A stretch of DNA of 63,028 nucleotides from Rhodospirillales bacterium 70-18 (GTDB taxonomy: Bacteria; Pseudomonadota; Alphaproteobacteria; Acetobacterales; Acetobacteraceae): positions 1-63,028 of the forward strand of contig MKWE01000019.1 in NCBI GenBank assembly GCA_001899585.1, in the 5' to 3' direction. The notes under the pieces were generated by a model. It did no database searches. It was not told the origin of the DNA and saw nothing but the letters and a program-made list of their open reading frames with translations. Positions 18,630 through 27,144 of the stretch are shown in pieces (within the stretch, counting starts at the first letter, position 1; every line of letters begins with the position of its first letter). The translations under genes were made by a program, and so were the position numbers.

Positions 18630-19798
18630 AAATCGATCGGGTGGATCTTTTCTATCTGGCGATGCCGGATGTCACGGCGGCTGCGGATGGCAGTCAGGAC
18701 GCGCTGGTTGTGCGCGTCGTCGCCGGCCACCATGTGGGCTGGGGGGAGTGCGAGGCGGCGCCGCTGCCGTCCATCGCGGCCTTCGTGTGCCCGATGTCGC
18801 ATGGCGCGTGCCGCCCCGTCTCGATGTCGGTGATCGGCGAGACGCTGGACGGACCAGCCGACATCCAGCGCATGTCGGCCGCGGTAGCCTACAACAGCAT
18901 GGACCTTCTTCAGGCCCCGCACACGTGGTCGGGGATCGAAATGGCGATGTGGGACCTGCTGGGCAAGGCGCGTGGCGAGCCGTGCTGGCGGCTCCTGGGC
19001 TACGATAAGGCGTATCCGAAAACTCCTTATGCCTCGGTACTCTTCGGCCAGACCGCGCAGGAAACCCTGGAGAGAGCGCGCGACATCCGAGGCCACGGCT
19101 TCGTCGCTGCGAAATTCGGCTGGGCCCCGTTCGGCGCCGGCGTGCAGGCGGACCGGGACCAGCTGGCGGCAGCGCGCGAGGGGATTGGGCCAGATGGTCT
19201 GCTGTTGATCGACGCCGGGCAGATCTTCTGGGACGATGTCGAGGCGGCGGCCCTGCGCATCGCTGCACTGGAGCAGGCCCGAGCCTTGTTCATCGAGGAG
19301 CCGTTTCATGGTGCCGCCTTCAACGCCTATGCCGCACTCGGCGCGCGGCTGAGCACGGTCAAGACGGCCGGCGGCGAGGCCTCTCACAACCGCTATATGG
19401 CCGAGCATCTCATCGAATTTGCCAGGGTCGGCTATATCCAGATCGATTGCGGCCGCATCGGCGGCCTGTGGCCGGCCAGGCAGGTGGCCGACTACGCCGC
19501 GGCACGCGGAGTCACCTACATCAACCATACCTTCACTTCGAACCTCGCGCTGAGTGCGTCGCTGCAGCCCTATGCCGGGCTGAAGGACCACCGGCTCTGC
19601 GAGTATCCGACCACGCTGCGGCAACTCGCGGTGGACCTCACGCGCGACCATATTGTTCCTGACGCGAACGGAGAGATCATCATCTCTGACGCGCCCGGCT
19701 TGGGCATCGATGTGAACCGGGCGGCGCTCAGGGAGTATGCTCAGGACGTGGAAGTCAAGGTCAACGGGAAAACGTTGTTCTTGTCACCTACGCCGTAG
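18626..19798 (+). CDS. Enolase-superfamily enzyme, mandelate racemase/muconate lactonizing type (copy 2)
   Basis: A 390-residue enzyme translated from an ATG that overlaps the M81 stop. Metal ligands are D in LLIDAGQIFWDD, E in FIEEPFH and E in GGEASHN. A barrel lysine sits in AKFGWAPFG, and a D/H pair in IQIDCGRIGG and INHTFTSNLALSAS. It shares the K-x-G-W-x-PFG barrel motif with copy 1 at 5308 but differs in the capping domain, so the two may carry out related or successive steps. Gene order suggests it works on a product of the deacylase or the M81 hydrolase. Specificity is unknown. Confidence 0.88.
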   Translation: MKIDRVDLFYLAMPDVTAAADGSQDALVVRVVAGHHVGWGECEAAPLPSIAAFVCPMSHGACRPVSMSVIGETLDGPADIQRMSAAVAYNSMDLLQAPHTWSGIEMAMWDLLGKARGEPCWRLLGYDKAYPKTPYASVLFGQTAQETLERARDIRGHGFVAAKFGWAPFGAGVQADRDQLAAAREGIGPDGLLLIDAGQIFWDDVEAAALRIAALEQARALFIEEPFHGAAFNAYAALGARLSTVKTAGGEASHNRYMAEHLIEFARVGYIQIDCGRIGGLWPARQVADYAAARGVTYINHTFTSNLALSASLQPYAGLKDHRLCEYPTTLRQLAVDLTRDHIVPDANGEIIISDAPGLGIDVNRAALREYAQDVEVKVNGKTLFLSPTP

Positions 19799-19847
19799 CA
19801 AGTGACCTTATGCTGGTCTGCCCCCGTTGGGTGATCCGGCTTGAATG

Positions 19848-20120
19848 TTAGTTTGGCGGATGGGTTGATGCCAGGGCTTCCGTGGGCGGGCGATCGCGCG
19901 CCCACGGAAACGTTGCGACGCGTCGGGGCAGGATCGCTTCGGGTGCTGGGAGTCGGTAGCCGAGGGCGCTGTGCGGCCTGGCGGTGTCGTAGTGCCGACG
20001 CCACGCCTCGATCAGCAGCTCGGCCTCGCGGAGGCTGTAGAAGCTCTCGCCGTTGAGCAGTTCGTCACGCAGCTTCGAGTTGAAGCTCTCGCAGTAGCCA
20101 TTGTCGTTCGGCGTGGCGTC
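19848..20120 (-). pseudogene. IS3-family transposase OrfB, C-terminal fragment
   Basis: The minus-strand frame reads PNDNGYCESFNSKLRDELLN, FYSLREAELLIEAWRRHYDT and ARPHSALGYRLPAPEAI, then a stop. This is the end of an IS3-type rve domain with the third catalytic acidic residue (the E in CESFNSK). The first two thirds of the transposase are missing. About 35 bp beyond the stop, TGGTCTGCCCCCGTTGGGTGA (19814-19834) looks like an IS3 terminal inverted repeat. It lies just after the module 1 operon, in a 731-bp gap between the two catabolic modules. Confidence 0.85.
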
Positions 20121-20495
20121 CGGCGCCGATCAGCACCCCAAACGGCCTCCGGCAAATCCGGGGCGCTTCACAAACGCAAATTGCGCCGTCCTGGCGCGGT
20201 CAATCTGATGATAGGCGCGAGATTGCACCGCGATCTCGGCCCGCGCCCGTGACTCGGCATCACAACGCCCCCCCGATGGGGGCATGAAATCGAAAAGACT
20301 GGCGACTTCCACACCTCGTCGCGGGTCCCAATCGAATATCCTACATGGTGGAACAGCCCGATCCGATGAATCCGGCCGGCCCTCGCCACACCTCGCTGCG
20401 ACAAACATCGGTGGTCGCTTCAGCATTTTTGAGATAGAAAAAGGGTTGCCTTGCGCCAAAATCCGATGGTTAGATGGTTCGCGGATTAGACAATC
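20121..20495. other. Intergenic stretch between modules 1 and 2
   Basis: No gene can be supported here. Minus-strand frames at 20130-20459 and 20168-20404 have no recognisable similarity. The region lies between the IS3 relic and the IclR promoter and is probably decayed sequence. The iclR promoter should lie in its last 60 bp. Confidence 0.35.
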
Positions 20496-20514
20496 TGTTC
20501 TGTAATATGGAACA
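20496..20514 (+). promoter_or_regulatory. Candidate IclR operator
   Basis: A dyad TGTTC-N9-GAACA with a symmetric inner TA-A-TA lies 15 bp upstream of the iclR GTG start. Its position near a possible -10 (TGTAAT, 20501-20506) fits autoregulation by the adjacent IclR-family protein. Confidence 0.55.
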
Positions 20515-20529
20515 TAAGCGGAGACTGAG

Positions 20530-21324
20530 GTGACCGAAGCGCGGGTTCAGTCAGTGGCGCGTGCAGCTGCCTTGCTCGACGCGATGGCATCGGGCGATTG
20601 GGTGGCGCTGCGCGACCTGGCGCGGCGGATCGGCGTGGCCAAGACCACCGCATTCAATTTGGTAGGCGCCCTCGTCGATGTCGGCCTCGCCGAGCACGAT
20701 CCCGCGAAAGGCTGCTACCGGCTGAGTCTGCTGCATCTGGTCTATGGCCGCGCGGTCGAGCGGCGGATGGACATGGTGGAACTGATCCGGCCGTTCCTGG
20801 TTCGGCTCTGCGCCGAAACCCGCGAGACGGTGAATCTGGCGCTGCCCTCCACCACCGATGCGATCATCGTCGAAAGCCTGGAAAGCAATCAGACGCTGCG
20901 GGTCTCAGCCTATGCCGGCACCCGTGCCGATTACCACGCCACCGCCTGCGGCCGGGCCCTGATCGCCTGGCGCAGCGACGCGTTTCGCCAGACGATCTTC
21001 GATCTCGGGCCGCTGCGCCCGAAAACCGCGCACACCACCACCGATCTGGCGGCGTTGAATGCGCTGCTGGACGACACCCGCCGCCGGGGCTGGGCCAGCG
21101 AGTTCGAGGAGAACGAGACCGGCAGCGCCTGCGTCGCCGCCCCGATCCTTGATGCCGAGGGGCAGCCGATCGCCTCGGTCAGCGTCGCCGGGCCGACGTC
21201 ACGCTTCCAGCCGGAGGCGATGCGCGGCCTGGGCGCGCTGCTCGTGCAGCGCATGGCCGAAATCTCCGCCGCTTTGCAGCGCGCGGGGCAAGCACCAAAA
21301 CTTCGTCTGGCAGCAGGAGACTAG
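20530..21324 (+). CDS. IclR-family transcriptional regulator
   Basis: A 264-residue regulator. The N-terminal winged helix at about 5-65 (SVARAAALLDAMASGDW, VAKTTAFNLVGALVDVGL) is followed by an effector-binding GAF-like domain at 75-245, with RETVNLALPS and GTRADYHATACGRALIA, where IclR proteins bind small acids. GTG 20530 is the start, with GGAG upstream. It is the first gene of an operon; the M81 gene starts 4 bp after its stop, with its ribosome site inside the iclR coding end. It probably controls module 2 in response to an imported metabolite. Confidence 0.92.
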   Translation: MTEARVQSVARAAALLDAMASGDWVALRDLARRIGVAKTTAFNLVGALVDVGLAEHDPAKGCYRLSLLHLVYGRAVERRMDMVELIRPFLVRLCAETRETVNLALPSTTDAIIVESLESNQTLRVSAYAGTRADYHATACGRALIAWRSDAFRQTIFDLGPLRPKTAHTTTDLAALNALLDDTRRRGWASEFEENETGSACVAAPILDAEGQPIASVSVAGPTSRFQPEAMRGLGALLVQRMAEISAALQRAGQAPKLRLAAGD

Positions 21325-21328
21325 GCAG

Positions 21329-22843
21329 TTGGCCACCATAGCCCGCGTGCTTCTTGCCGGAATCTCGCACGAGACGCACAGCTTCGTCGCCGAAACCACC
21401 CCGCTGGAGCAGTTCACCATCCGCCGTGGCGCCGATCTGCTGGGTTGCGCCGGCGACGGTTCGATGGTCGACGGCTTCCTCGAAGTGGCCGCCTCCGAGC
21501 GCTGGGCCGTGCTCCCGGTCTGCGTCTACCGCGCGCAACCCGCCGGCCGCATCGAGCACAGTGTGTTCGAAGCGTTCTGGGCGGAGGTGGAGGCCGGCGT
21601 CCGCCAAGCCCTGGCCGGTGGTCCGCTGGACGCGATCTGGCTGGCCCTGCACGGTGCCGGCGTCAGCACCGAATGTGACGATATCGAGGGCGAATTGCTC
21701 GACCGCTTGCGCAAGCTGCCCGGCGTGGCCGCCCTGCCGATCTTTGGCGCCTTCGATCTGCACGCCAATTTCACCGACGCGATGTCGGCCAACGCCACCG
21801 CCCTGGTCGGCTTCCGCGAGAACCCGCATATCGACGCGCGCGACACCGCGGTGCGATCGGCGCGGCTGCTCGCCCGCTGCCTCGCCGAGGGGGTGACGCC
21901 GCATATGCTGTCGCGCCGCGTGCCGATCATCTGGCCCCCCACCGGCACTGGCACCGCGATGTCTCCGATGCTGGACCTCGAACAGCAGGCACGCCGCATC
22001 GAGGCGGAGAATCCGCTGATCTGGGCGGTCAACGTCATCGGCGGCTATTCGTTTTCCGATGTTACGGACGCCGGCGTCGCGTTCTCGCTGGTCACCACCG
22101 GCGAGAACGCCGCCGCCGAGGCCGCGCTGCAATCCCTGTGCGACATAGCCACCCGCCTGCGCGACCTCGGCCAGCCCGCCGAATGGGACCTGGACGCCGC
22201 GCTGGCCGAGATCAAAGCCAAAACCGCCGGCTTGTGGATCGTCATCGAACCCGCCGATAATATCGGCGGCGGCACCGCCGGAGACTGCACCACGGTGCTG
22301 CGCGGCTTCCTCCGGCACGACATCCGCAACGCCGTGGTCGCCATCGCCGACCCCGAGGCTGTGGCCGAACTCAGCAGCCTCAAGCCCGGCGATACCACCA
22401 CCTTGAAGATCGGCGGTAAGCGCGACCCGATGGACCCCGGCCCGGTGGAGCTCACCGTCCGGCTGGTCAGCCTCAGCGACGGCCGGTTCGATCTTGAAGA
22501 CCGCAACAGCCACATGGTCGGCGCGCAGGGCATCCATATCCAGATGGGCCCGTCGGCGGTGGTGGATGTCGACGGTAAGATCACCATCCTGCTCAACAGC
22601 ATCAAGACCGCCCCGATGGATCTCGGCCAGCTCCGCTCGCAGGGCATCGTGCCTGAAACCAGGTCGGTCATCGCGGTCAAGGCCGCCGTCGCGCATCGCC
22701 GCGCCTACGACCCGATCGCCGCCGGCAGCTACATCGTGAGGACCCCCGGCGCCTGCACCAGCGACCTCGCCTCGCTGCCCTACAAGCGGCTGCGCCGGCC
22801 GATCTATCCGCTGGACCCGGTCCCCACGCTGGATAAGGTTTGA
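21329..22843 (+). CDS. M81 (MlrC-type) metallohydrolase, paralogue 2
   Basis: A 504-residue protein beginning at TTG 21329, with AGGAGA positioned 9 bases upstream inside the end of iclR. Upstream frame extensions merely overlap iclR. M81 motifs are all present: GISHETHSF, LALHGAG, AFDLHANF and ENPHIDARDT. The C-terminal MlrC domain has GGGTAGDCTTVL and RPIYPLDPVP. It is transcribed between iclR and the aminomutase-like gene. The family fold points to metal-dependent amide or peptide-bond hydrolysis. The distinct operon and divergence from paralogue 1 argue for a different substrate. Confidence 0.92.
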   Translation: MATIARVLLAGISHETHSFVAETTPLEQFTIRRGADLLGCAGDGSMVDGFLEVAASERWAVLPVCVYRAQPAGRIEHSVFEAFWAEVEAGVRQALAGGPLDAIWLALHGAGVSTECDDIEGELLDRLRKLPGVAALPIFGAFDLHANFTDAMSANATALVGFRENPHIDARDTAVRSARLLARCLAEGVTPHMLSRRVPIIWPPTGTGTAMSPMLDLEQQARRIEAENPLIWAVNVIGGYSFSDVTDAGVAFSLVTTGENAAAEAALQSLCDIATRLRDLGQPAEWDLDAALAEIKAKTAGLWIVIEPADNIGGGTAGDCTTVLRGFLRHDIRNAVVAIADPEAVAELSSLKPGDTTTLKIGGKRDPMDPGPVELTVRLVSLSDGRFDLEDRNSHMVGAQGIHIQMGPSAVVDVDGKITILLNSIKTAPMDLGQLRSQGIVPETRSVIAVKAAVAHRRAYDPIAAGSYIVRTPGACTSDLASLPYKRLRRPIYPLDPVPTLDKV

Positions 22844-22847
22844 CCCG

Positions 22848-24173
22848 ATGACCGAACCCACCGCCGGCCCGCGCCTCAGCTTCGACCGTTCGCGCGCGGC
22901 GATCGCGCGTAGCAGCCAGTGGATACCGGGCGGCGTCAACAGCAACTTCCGCATGAATGTGTCGCCAACCCCGCTGGTCGTCGAAAGCGGTGATGGCGCT
23001 TGGCTGACCGACATCGACGGCAATCGGCTGATCGATTATTATCTCGGCATGGGGCCGATGATTCTCGGCCACCGACCCCAGGCGGTGTGCGACGCGGTCA
23101 GCGCGCAACTGGCCAAGGGTATCCTGTTCGCCGCCCAGACCGAGGCCGAGGCCGAAGCGGCACGCAGCTTCTGCGAGATGGTGCCCTGCGCCGAACGCGT
23201 CCGCTTCGGCTGTTCCGGCTCGGAGGTGATCCAGGCCGCGCTGAGAATTTCCCGCGCCGCCACCGGGCGCGAGACGATCCTGAAATTCGAAGGCCATTAC
23301 CACGGCTGGTTCGACAATATTCTCTGGTCGGTGGCGCCGCCGGCCTCGGTGCTGGAAACCCGCAACGAGCCGACGCCCTATCCCGGCAGCCAGGGCCAGC
23401 TGGCCAGTGCCGGCGAGGCCGTCGCGGTGCTGCCGTGGAACGACCTCGCGGCGCTGGAGGCCCGGCTGGCGAAACGCGACATCGCCGCCGTCATCATGGA
23501 ACCGGCGATGTGCAACGCCGGCGCAATCCACCCCGCCGCGGGCTATCTCGAAGGAGTCCGTGCGGCCTGCAGCAAATTCGGCACAATCCTCATCTTCGAC
23601 GAGGTGATCACCGGCTTTCGGCTGGCGCCGGGCGGCGCGCAGCAACACTTCGGCGTCACGCCTGACCTGGCGACCTTCGGCAAGGCGATCGCCAACGGCT
23701 TCCCGGTCGCCGCCGTCGCCGGCCGGGCCGAGCTGATGGATCTCTGCAAGGCCGGCGTGCTGCACGGCGGCACCTACAACGCCCAGCCGCTGGCGATGGC
23801 CGCCACTGCGGCAACCCTGCAACAGCTCACCCCGGCGCTGTATGCCGGCATCGCCGAGCACGGCACCCGGCTGATCGAGGGCCTTACGCGCATCTTCCAC
23901 GATGCCGGGGTGCCCGCGAGCATCGTCGGTTTTCCGCAGGTGTTTCACGTCGGCCTCGGCCTCTCCGCCCCGGCGCGCGACTACCGCGACCTGCTGACAA
24001 TGAACCGCCCCGGCTATATCGCCCTTACCACCGAGATGCTGCATCGCGGCGTGCGCGTGCTGGAGCGCGGCGCCTGGTTCCTGTCATCCGCGCACGACGC
24101 CGCGGTGATCGATGAGACATTGGCAGTGACTGAAGACTCCCTGCGCACCATCCGGCGTGCCGGAAAAATCTAG
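22848..24173 (+). CDS. Class III aminotransferase, glutamate-1-semialdehyde 2,1-aminomutase-like
   Basis: A 441-residue PLP enzyme. Motifs include WIPGGVNSNFR near residue 25, GSEVIQAALRISRAATGR near 125, HYHGWFDNI near 150, FDEVITGFRL near 255, and the PLP lysine in TFGKAIANGFP near 280. It resembles HemL but lies in a catabolic operon, 4 bp after an M81 gene, so it more likely transaminates or shifts an amino group on a product of M81 hydrolysis than serves tetrapyrrole synthesis. An A/T-rich hairpin cluster follows at 24455. Whether it is a mutase or a transaminase cannot be told from sequence alone. Confidence 0.88.
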   Translation: MTEPTAGPRLSFDRSRAAIARSSQWIPGGVNSNFRMNVSPTPLVVESGDGAWLTDIDGNRLIDYYLGMGPMILGHRPQAVCDAVSAQLAKGILFAAQTEAEAEAARSFCEMVPCAERVRFGCSGSEVIQAALRISRAATGRETILKFEGHYHGWFDNILWSVAPPASVLETRNEPTPYPGSQGQLASAGEAVAVLPWNDLAALEARLAKRDIAAVIMEPAMCNAGAIHPAAGYLEGVRAACSKFGTILIFDEVITGFRLAPGGAQQHFGVTPDLATFGKAIANGFPVAAVAGRAELMDLCKAGVLHGGTYNAQPLAMAATAATLQQLTPALYAGIAEHGTRLIEGLTRIFHDAGVPASIVGFPQVFHVGLGLSAPARDYRDLLTMNRPGYIALTTEMLHRGVRVLERGAWFLSSAHDAAVIDETLAVTEDSLRTIRRAGKI

Positions 24174-24454
24174 CGCGGGTATTCCAGTGGCGCCGCCCTG
24201 ATCGCGCGCACTTCGCACGACCTGGTCTCCGCCCCCGGCCAGACCTCGCGCACCTTCCCGGCCTGGACGAACCTCAAGACCGCGCCGTTGAACGGCGTGC
24301 GCATCCGCCAATCGCTCAGCCTCGCCACCGACCGAAAATCCCGCCTGCAAAACGCGCTCGGCGGCGCGGCAAGGTCGGCGCGGACCACCACGTCTCCTGC
24401 CGGTTCTGGTCGGTGACGGTCCCGGGGTGACGCCGACAAGACAAAAAGCAGGAA
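24174..24454. other. Intergenic stretch after the aminomutase-like gene
   Basis: A minus-strand frame (24170-24568) ends RPFNGAVLRFVQAG-like, but it has no clear ribosome site and runs through the downstream hairpins. I see no supportable gene. It may hold a decayed short hypothetical gene. Confidence 0.3.
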
Positions 24455-24602
24455 GCGTTCTTTTTTGAGAAAAAGAACCAAAAAACTTTTATCCGGGCTT
24501 CGCCCCCGGTGGCGCCGGCGTGTCCGCGCGGCAGACCTGGATAAAGTTTTTTCCGCGGTTTTTTTCAAAAAAGCGCCGCTTGCTTGCTTCCTTGCAGCGA
24601 AC
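24455..24602. terminator. A/T-rich multi-hairpin element, copy 1 (probable terminator)
   Basis: Three successive dyads are visible. GTTCTTTTT / AAAAAGAAC lies at about 24457-24478. A long-range pair AAAAAACTTTTATCC / GGATAAAGTTTTTT lies at about 24480-24494 and 24539-24552. A T-run/A-run hairpin lies near 24558-24573. The left 42 bp recur nearly unchanged at 58149-58191. The T-runs on both strands fit a bidirectional terminator. Confidence 0.65.
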
Positions 24603-24628
24603 CAGCAATGGCAGTATAACTAACATTC

Positions 24629-25249
24629 ATGCCCCTCACCACCCCGGCCTCCGCGCTCGGCAAACGCTACCTCCCTCATATCACCGATATCTGCGCCCAT
24701 CTGTCCCTGGTGGCGGCGCGCTATCGCCGTCTGTCGCCGCTGCTGGTGCTGGTCTGGTTCCGTCTGGGCCACACATTGGCGCGGCTCGACCGCCTTGCCA
24801 CGCGCTGGCACCATGGCCGCCTTCGCCCGGCGCCTCGGCCGGGCCGACGCCGCGCCCGCCGCCCGGCGCCCCGAAATTATCCGGCCGAGGCCTGGCTCCC
24901 CCGCCGCACACCCGCCGGCCATGCCTGGCTGATCCGCCTGCACCAGCCGATGGCGCAATTCATACCGCGCATCCAAGCCTTGCTGGATGACCCCGAGATC
25001 GTCGCCCTTTGCGCCGCCGCCCCGCAGGCCGGCCGCCTGCTGCGCCCGCTCTGCCGCATGTTCGCCATCACCCCGCCGGCGCATCTGGCGGGCCCCGGCG
25101 CACCGCGCGAAGCGAAGCCGCCAAAGCCCCGGCCGCGCAACCCCGCGCCGCCGCCATTCGCCGAACACTCGCCCAACGTCTGGCCCTTTGTGCCGCACCG
25201 CCTGCGCCTGCGTGTCCAGCGTCTCCGCCGCCCCAAGCCGCCGGACTGA
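24629..25249 (+). CDS. Conserved hypothetical protein, Arg/Pro-rich
   Basis: A 206-residue protein of unknown function. It is basic, rich in Arg, Ala and Pro, with a central segment HQPMAQFIPRIQALLDDPEIV followed by AAPQAGRLLRPLCRMFAI. I recall similar segments in hypothetical proteins of Acetobacteraceae, with a WL-x-R-L... core and a 'PLCR' motif. There are no membrane spans and no catalytic motif. It lies alone between the hairpin element and the convergent PhyH gene. Codon use matches its neighbours, which supports a real gene. Function unknown. Confidence 0.65.
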   Translation: MPLTTPASALGKRYLPHITDICAHLSLVAARYRRLSPLLVLVWFRLGHTLARLDRLATRWHHGRLRPAPRPGRRRARRPAPRNYPAEAWLPRRTPAGHAWLIRLHQPMAQFIPRIQALLDDPEIVALCAAAPQAGRLLRPLCRMFAITPPAHLAGPGAPREAKPPKPRPRNPAPPPFAEHSPNVWPFVPHRLRLRVQRLRRPKPPD

Positions 25250-25339
25250 GCGCGATGCCGGCCCGTCCTGATGGCTGCGCGTGCCGATGGCTGCGCGCGC
25301 CTCACGCCCCATGCGGGCGGTGCACTGGCACGATCGCGG

Positions 25340-26176
25340 TCATTGCCGGTCCCGCCCGGGCTGGGCCGCGCCGGCGTAGAGAATCTGCTGGGTGCGGGCG
25401 AGCATCGCGGCGTGGAAGGCCAGGCAGGCCGGGTCGCGGTCGTTGGCCGGTCGGGGCTCGGGATGGAAATTGCCGTAGCGGTCGGTGCCGCGCACCAGCG
25501 TGGCGCTGTCGTCGCTGCCGATGGTCTGGCGCAGCCGTGTGGGAATATAGCGGATCGCCAGCCCGATGCGGCGATGCGCGGCCCGGTTCGGCTCGGAGCC
25601 GTGGATCAGCCGGACATGGTGCAGCGACATCTCGCCGGGCGCGAGCACCAGATCGACCGCCTCGCGCTCATCCACCGCGACCGCGATCTCCTGCCCGCGG
25701 CTCAGCAGATTATCGGCCGCGAAGGTGTCACGGTGCGGCAACTGGTCGGTGGTGTGGCTGGCGGGAACCACGCGCATGCAGCCGCTTTGCGGCGTGCTGG
25801 GCGTCAGCGCCAGCCAGGCGGTGCAGATATCGGGCGCCGAGAGTCCCCAATAGGTGGAGTCCTGGTGCCAGGTGATGCGCTTGCCGTCATGCGGGCTTTT
25901 GGCGAAAAAGCCGCTGGCCCAGCACAATATGTCGGGGCCGAGCACGCCTTCCACCGCATCCAGGATGCGGGCGTCGCGCACCAGATCGGCGAGGAACGGG
26001 AACAGCAGATGCGGCTTCTGGTTGCTGGCCGCGGAGAGCCGGCCGCCTTCCGCGCGCTCGATCGCCTCCAGCCGGGCGAGCAGATCGGCGGCCTCGGCTT
26101 CGGGCAGCACCGGCAGGCGCGGGAGGAAGCCGGTATCGGCGTAGGCGTGTTGCTGGGCTGCGGTGAGGAATGCCAT
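25340..26176 (-). CDS. Phytanoyl-CoA dioxygenase (PhyH) family Fe(II)/2-oxoglutarate oxygenase
   Basis: A 278-residue protein. The iron-binding H-x-D is in TWHQDSTYWGL near residue 124, the distal histidine in LHHVRLIHGSEPN near 203, and the 2-oxoglutarate arginine follows in NRAAHRRIGLAIRY. PhyH relatives hydroxylate small molecules, including amino acids (EctD is one) and natural products. ATG 26176 has GGAGG 7 bases upstream. It is the last gene of the module 2 peptide-importer operon, 20 bp after oppB, so it probably modifies the imported compound. An oxygenase at the end of an opp operon is unusual. Confidence 0.88.
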   Translation of the reverse strand: MAFLTAAQQHAYADTGFLPRLPVLPEAEAADLLARLEAIERAEGGRLSAASNQKPHLLFPFLADLVRDARILDAVEGVLGPDILCWASGFFAKSPHDGKRITWHQDSTYWGLSAPDICTAWLALTPSTPQSGCMRVVPASHTTDQLPHRDTFAADNLLSRGQEIAVAVDEREAVDLVLAPGEMSLHHVRLIHGSEPNRAAHRRIGLAIRYIPTRLRQTIGSDDSATLVRGTDRYGNFHPEPRPANDRDPACLAFHAAMLARTQQILYAGAAQPGRDRQ

Positions 26177-26196
26177 CTCGTGCCTCCAATGGCGAA

Positions 26197-27144
26197 TCAG
26201 CCGTAGTCGATGCGTGGATCGATATAGGCGTACAGCACGTCCACCAGTACGTTGATGCCGATATAGATCACCAGGATGCACATGATGCAGCCCTGGATCA
26301 GCGGGTAGTCGCGGGCGTCGATCGCCTGGATCAGCAGCCGGCCGAGACCGGGATAGGTGAACACCGCCTCGGTCACCACGGCGCCGCCGATGAAGCTGGC
26401 GGTCATCAGGCCGACGATGGTGACGAACGGCAGCAGCGCATTGCGCAGCACGTGGCGGCCGATCACGTCGCGCTCGCGCAGGCCCTTGGAGCGCGCGGTG
26501 CGCACATAATCGGCGCGCAGCTCGCCGAGCAGCGCGGCACGCAGGAAACGCGCGAAAATGCCGGAGACGTAGACGCCGAGGGTGAGCGCCGGCAGCAGCG
26601 TGTTGCGCAGCGCGCCGGCCGGGTCGTCCATGACTGGCACATAGGCGGAAACCGAGGGCAGCCAGCGCAGCCGCACCGCGAACAGCAGGATCAGCAGAAT
26701 GCCGAGCCAGAAAGTCGGCACGCCGAGCGCCAGCGCGCTCCAGCCGGACAGCATGCGATCGAGCCAGCCGCGCGGCCGAAGCGCGCTCGCCAGCGCCACC
26801 GGCACGCCGAGCGCGAGCCCGACCGCCGAGGCGCTCAGTCCGAGCTGCAGCGTGGCCGGAATGCGTTGCAGGATCAGCGTCACCACCGGCTCGCGGTTCT
26901 GGATCGACAGGCCGAAATCGCCTTCCAGCGCGTGGTGCAGCCAGGACCAGTATTGCAGCAGCATCGGCCGGTCCAGCCCGAGCCGGGCGATGGTGGCCTG
27001 GATCTGCTCCGGCGTGGCGTTCTCGCCCACCAGCGCGCCGACCGGGCTGCCCGGCACCGCGTAGACCATCGCCCAGATGGCGAGCGAGGCCAGCAGCAGC
27101 ACCGGCAGCATCTGCGCCAGGCGGCGGAGCACGAAGCCGATCAT
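26197..27144 (-). CDS. Peptide-type ABC transporter permease (OppB/DppB), module 2
   Basis: A 315-residue inner-membrane permease opening MIGFVLRRLAQMLPVLLLAS. The family segment LGLDRPMLLQYWSWLHHALEGDFG and the EAA loop TARSKGLRERDVIGRHVLRNAL are present, with about six membrane spans, ending DVLYAYIDPRIDYG. The ATG at 27144 overlaps the stop of the upstream oppC-type gene (ATGA). Here gene order is SBP, fused ATPase, oppC, oppB, phyH, the reverse permease order of module 1, so the two importers were acquired separately rather than duplicated in place. Confidence 0.95.
   Translation of the reverse strand: MIGFVLRRLAQMLPVLLLASLAIWAMVYAVPGSPVGALVGENATPEQIQATIARLGLDRPMLLQYWSWLHHALEGDFGLSIQNREPVVTLILQRIPATLQLGLSASAVGLALGVPVALASALRPRGWLDRMLSGWSALALGVPTFWLGILLILLFAVRLRWLPSVSAYVPVMDDPAGALRNTLLPALTLGVYVSGIFARFLRAALLGELRADYVRTARSKGLRERDVIGRHVLRNALLPFVTIVGLMTASFIGGAVVTEAVFTYPGLGRLLIQAIDARDYPLIQGCIMCILVIYIGINVLVDVLYAYIDPRIDYG

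Noticed and set aside
22848-24173. Naming the aminomutase-like gene hemL
   Set aside because: It is co-transcribed with IclR and M81 genes, so a tetrapyrrole role is unlikely; sequence alone cannot prove mutase activity.
24170-24568. Minus-strand frame ending next to the aminomutase-like gene
   Set aside because: It reads through the hairpin element and has no ribosome site near a plausible start.
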